A model generated the notes under the pieces. The model worked only from the letters and a program-made list of their open reading frames with translations. It did no database searches and was not told the DNA's origin. 64,000 nt of DNA from Pseudomonas sp. MIACH (lineage in GTDB: Bacteria; Pseudomonadota; Gammaproteobacteria; Pseudomonadales; Pseudomonadaceae). Where the stretch lies: assembly GCF_001269925.1 (NCBI RefSeq), contig NZ_LHVO01000017.1:1-64000 (forward strand). Reading direction: 5' to 3'. Every line of letters begins with the position of its first letter. The stretch's first letter is position 1. The translations under genes and the position numbers were made by a program. This document shows positions 61,401 through 64,000 of the stretch, one piece after another.

Positions 61401-62515
61401 AGGCTTACCCCCTGGGCGACGGGCGGGCGGAAGCTATTGAGCCGGTGGATATTGCTGGTGCCCTCCATGTATTCGAACGAAAAGCTGTCGCGATAGCGCT
61501 TGCGCAGCAACCGGTCTTCCAGCCAGTCGTCAGGGTTCAGCCAATGGGGCAGGCGGCACGCCGTTTGCTCAACCAGGCGGCTGGCATTGAGCTTGAGCTG
61601 GCTGGTGAGGGCATGCTGGTGCTGGCCGTTGCTGTAGCCCTCGGCCAGGGTGAGCATCTGCTGATAGACGGCATGATAGTTGCGCCATTGCCCGGCGACC
61701 CAGCGTCGCACCGTGGCCGGCCGGGGGCGGCTGTCCAACGCGCTGAGCAGGCCGAACGTGGTGCCCAGGGCCATGGCCGCCACCATGGGGCGATGACGTT
61801 CGAACACCAGGCTCAGGGAGTTGAGCCCCTGCAGCAGTTCGCGGCGCTCGTGCCCGAGGATATTTTCCTGTTTTACCGCGTAATCCTTGAAGGTCAGGCG
61901 CGTTAATCCGGCACCGGCCAAACCGACGGTACCCAGCGGCTCACGCAGCAGGGTGGGCAGGGTGTCATCGGGAAACACCATCACCAGTCGCTGGCTCTGC
62001 TGATAACGCGCAAACACCAGCCCAGCGCTCGCCAGCAGGGCGCCGCCGATCAGCATCTTGGTGCCATTGAGGCGCCAGCCCTGTTCACCGTGGGTCAGCT
62101 CAGTGCCGATGGCGCCGGCATCCGAGCCGATCTGGGGCTCCGTAACAGCAAAAAAGGTCCACGCCGGGCGTTCGGCAAAGCAGGCAAAAAACCGCGCCTG
62201 TTGCTGTTCATCACCCAGGGTCAGGATCGCGCGGGTACTGAGAGACGCTCCCGGCAACAGCATCATGGCACTGGCATCGGTGCGGCTCAGGTACTCGATG
62301 ATCTGCAGGTGCCGGGCGTAGCTGACATTGGAAAATGCCGCGGTTTCCCAGGGATTGAAGCGCGAAGGTATGCCGATGCAGGCAACGCTCCTGAGCTCCG
62401 GGTGATCCAGATAGGCAATCGCTTGCTGGAGGTCACTTTCCGCGAGCTGGCCTGCGGCAAGCAGTCGCTCTGACAGCGCGTGAAGTTGTGGATAGCAGCG
62501 GGTGATATCGCTCAT
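61397..62515 (-). CDS. Acyl-CoA dehydrogenase family protein
   Basis: A 372-residue flavoprotein of the acyl-CoA dehydrogenase family. Signatures are FFAVTEPQIGSDAG in the beta domain, the LNGTKMLIGGA strand and the C-terminal EYMEGTSNIHRLNSF with the EGT glutamate region. Such enzymes in natural-product clusters desaturate carrier-bound acyl or prolyl units. It lies between KAS III-like 4 and the degenerate KAS III-like 3, coupled to the latter by overlap. Its partner could be the C-terminal-domain-only protein of the left operon. Substrate unknown. Confidence 0.85.
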   Translation of the reverse strand: MSDITRCYPQLHALSERLLAAGQLAESDLQQAIAYLDHPELRSVACIGIPSRFNPWETAAFSNVSYARHLQIIEYLSRTDASAMMLLPGASLSTRAILTLGDEQQQARFFACFAERPAWTFFAVTEPQIGSDAGAIGTELTHGEQGWRLNGTKMLIGGALLASAGLVFARYQQSQRLVMVFPDDTLPTLLREPLGTVGLAGAGLTRLTFKDYAVKQENILGHERRELLQGLNSLSLVFERHRPMVAAMALGTTFGLLSALDSRPRPATVRRWVAGQWRNYHAVYQQMLTLAEGYSNGQHQHALTSQLKLNASRLVEQTACRLPHWLNPDDWLEDRLLRKRYRDSFSFEYMEGTSNIHRLNSFRPPVAQGVSL

Positions 62516-62555
62516 AGGTGGCTACGTTCGAGTTGAGGAAGAACTAAGCGTTAAC

Positions 62556-63542
62556 TTAATTCGGCCTCACATCCGGGTATTGCTTGAGGTTGCAAAAGAC
62601 CGGGATTTCGTTGCCGGCGGGCACCTCAACCAACAGCGAGGAAAACGTCGCCCCCATGCCGACGCTGACCAGCATCACGCGGTCGCCGGGAGACAGCTGC
62701 CGGCCACGGATGAGCGCGGCCAGGTTCAGGTAAGGATCCGCACCGAAGCAATGGCCGTAGCGGGGAATATTCTGGAGAAAAATCCGGCTGCGCGGGATCG
62801 CGAGTTCGTCGGCCACTTTCTGCCAGGAAGACAGGTTGACGTTGTGCGGAGCGATCCAGTCCATTGCATCGAGGGCGCAATCGAAATGCTGTGCGGCGCT
62901 GCGCATGCCCGCGCTGATAAACGCAAAATAGGCCTCGGCGAATCCTGGGTCATTGCTGGGTTCATTGCCCTCGTGTCGGTTGAACTCACCGGCCTGCGCG
63001 CTATAGCGGGCAGTCACCCTGGCGCGGTCGCCCGACCGACTGAGCAGCACGGCACAGGTGGCCTCGCCCATGATCGTGGTGTCGTCGATCAGTTCAACCC
63101 TGGGATGAAAGGCTTTCTCGCCAATCAGCAGCAGGGCATATTCCCCTTCGGCGAGACGGCTGCAGGCATATTCCACCGCCGGTAACGAGGTCGCGCAGTG
63201 GCCCATCGTCAGGCTGCAATACTCGGTGTCGGCGCTGAACCCGCACGTATCGAGCAAGGCCCTGCCCGACTGGTCAAAAGGGCGCAGGGCCGGCACGGTA
63301 TGGGCATGCACCACATGCCGGATACGCGGGATAAGGTCAGCATGAGCGGCGACGAATTGCTCCAGGAGCGCGCGCATCAGGTCATCCACTGAGCCGGGCT
63401 GGCGCGGGAAGCTCTCTAGCCCATAGAAGCGTGCGAACATCCTGACATCCAGCGCTGACAGTCCAAGGGCGCTGGCGCACTCGGCCAGTGACTTACGCTG
63501 TTCGGGAACGTAGACGGTAATGGATTCAATATGCCCCAACAT
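62556..63542 (-). CDS. KAS III-like protein 4
   Basis: A 328-residue FabH-superfamily protein. The likely active site is Cys116 (LTMGHCATSLPA), His233 (IAPHNVNLSSW) and His264 (PRYGHCFGADP). Positions and surrounding residues match KAS III-like protein 1 closely, including an IGEKAFH segment also found there (TGEKAFH), so these two are paralogues; protein 1 lost the second histidine. I use the ATG at 63542, preceded by AAGGGA; a longer reading to 63578 exists. The gene overlaps the hydrolase end by 17 bases. Confidence 0.85.
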   Translation of the reverse strand: MLGHIESITVYVPEQRKSLAECASALGLSALDVRMFARFYGLESFPRQPGSVDDLMRALLEQFVAAHADLIPRIRHVVHAHTVPALRPFDQSGRALLDTCGFSADTEYCSLTMGHCATSLPAVEYACSRLAEGEYALLLIGEKAFHPRVELIDDTTIMGEATCAVLLSRSGDRARVTARYSAQAGEFNRHEGNEPSNDPGFAEAYFAFISAGMRSAAQHFDCALDAMDWIAPHNVNLSSWQKVADELAIPRSRIFLQNIPRYGHCFGADPYLNLAALIRGRQLSPGDRVMLVSVGMGATFSSLLVEVPAGNEIPVFCNLKQYPDVRPN

Positions 63543-64000
63543 GGAGGTTCCCTTTTTCATGGTCGGCGTTTTTCGCACAGAGAAACCTGGTCAGCGCCTG
63601 TCGGGTACGCTGATGCGAGAGAATGCCCAGGTGGCCTGTATCTTCAATCATATGCAGTTGGCTATCCGCTGACTGCGCGTGGATGTGCCCGGCATCGGTG
63701 TGGCTGATCCTGCGGTCCTGCTTGCCGTGCATGATCAGCACGCGCGGGCCGCTGAACGTGTAGGGCTGTGCCGCGCGCACGTCGGCGGGCAGGCCATAGC
63801 GGCTTTGGAAATAGCCGCTCAACGGCGCCAGGTAATGCCCCGGCGCCCGGTGCTGTCGCAGGGAATGCAGCAGCAGGCTGGGCACTGAGGCCGGGGCTGC
63901 CAGCAAGGCCACGCGGTTGAAGCTGAACCCCAGCCAGTGCGCCATTGCGGTGATCAGCCCGCCGGCCGAATGGGCCACCACGCTGTCGAACGGGCCGTAT
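63526..64000 (-). CDS. Alpha/beta hydrolase, 5' end beyond window
   Basis: The C-terminal part (about 158 residues) of an alpha/beta hydrolase; the gene continues past the right edge. The nucleophile elbow is VVAHSAGGLI, the acid is in MHGKQDRRIS and the histidine in DTGHLGIL. The YGPFDS...HSAGG stretch closely parallels the left-operon hydrolase (YGPFSV...HSSGG), so these are paralogues. It is the first visible gene of the minus-strand operon. Length and start cannot be known here. Confidence 0.82.
   Translation of the reverse strand, partial: YGPFDSVVAHSAGGLITAMAHWLGFSFNRVALLAAPASVPSLLLHSLRQHRAPGHYLAPLSGYFQSRYGLPADVRAAQPYTFSGPRVLIMHGKQDRRISHTDAGHIHAQSADSQLHMIEDTGHLGILSHQRTRQALTRFLCAKNADHEKGNLHVGAY

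Noticed and set aside
43225..64000. Identification as the mupirocin cluster
   Set aside because: A MupA-type monooxygenase, P450, transferase and KAS III proteins occur in both, but there are no mmp PKS genes, HMG-CoA synthase cassette or isoleucyl-tRNA synthetase here, and gene order differs.

Overview
The window is chromosomal DNA of a Pseudomonas, most likely of the P. fluorescens group. The evidence is high-GC coding sequence, a minC-minD-minE locus, a pyoverdine gene pair (pvdH and an mbtH gene) behind a PvdS-type promoter, a dsbD/dsbG locus with its own two-component system arranged as in P. aeruginosa PA2476-PA2480, a complete urate degradation locus, and many 'TGTGGGAGGGGG...' intergenic hairpins typical of this group.

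Layout. 0.1-7 kb: a divergently regulated cassette (LysR; DSD1-type PLP aldolase/dehydratase, RidA, FAD amine/amino-acid oxidase, aldehyde dehydrogenase), then a bicupin and a GNAT protein. 7.0-8.2 kb: gene-free, holding a large inverted repeat whose two arms each fold into a three-way junction with compensating base changes, and 12 copies of a hexamer. 8.2-13.7 kb: periplasmic disulfide genes (dsbG, a TlpA-like protein, dsbD) divergent from the dsbRS-like two-component system. 13.8-16.5 kb: an AmpDh3-like amidase, then pvdH and mbtH. 16.6-25.5 kb: MscS-family channel, apeB, rluA, minEDC, lpxL and a patatin. 25.6-33.2 kb: Tsx-like porin, urate permease, puuD, allA, alc, uraD, puuE, and divergent uraH; together they convert urate to glyoxylate plus urea. 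33.3-43.0 kb: a 1745-residue protein of unknown function, a LysE exporter, an AzgA-type purine permease, a MarR regulator divergent from an aminotransferase, and a glutathione transferase.

43.2 kb to the right edge is the most unusual part: a natural-product-like gene cluster that I do not recognise. The left operon encodes a KAS III-like protein, an acyl carrier protein, a protein resembling only the C-terminal domain of acyl-CoA dehydrogenase, a MATE exporter and an alpha/beta hydrolase. Next come an AraC regulator, an exporter operon (adaptor, ABC ATPase, 809-residue permease) with its own NtrC-type regulator and kinase behind a good sigma-54 promoter, and a phosphopantetheinyl transferase. 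A tight reverse operon then encodes a second alpha/beta hydrolase (cut by the window edge), three KAS III-like proteins (one apparently without catalytic residues), an acyl-CoA dehydrogenase, a P450 and a MupA-type flavin monooxygenase. No modular PKS, NRPS or acyltransferase lies inside the window. The set looks like a carrier-protein pathway built around discrete KAS III-type enzymes, with dedicated export and sensing; its product cannot be deduced here.

Binding-site readings and product assignments rest on reading the sequence and remembered family features; no database search was possible.
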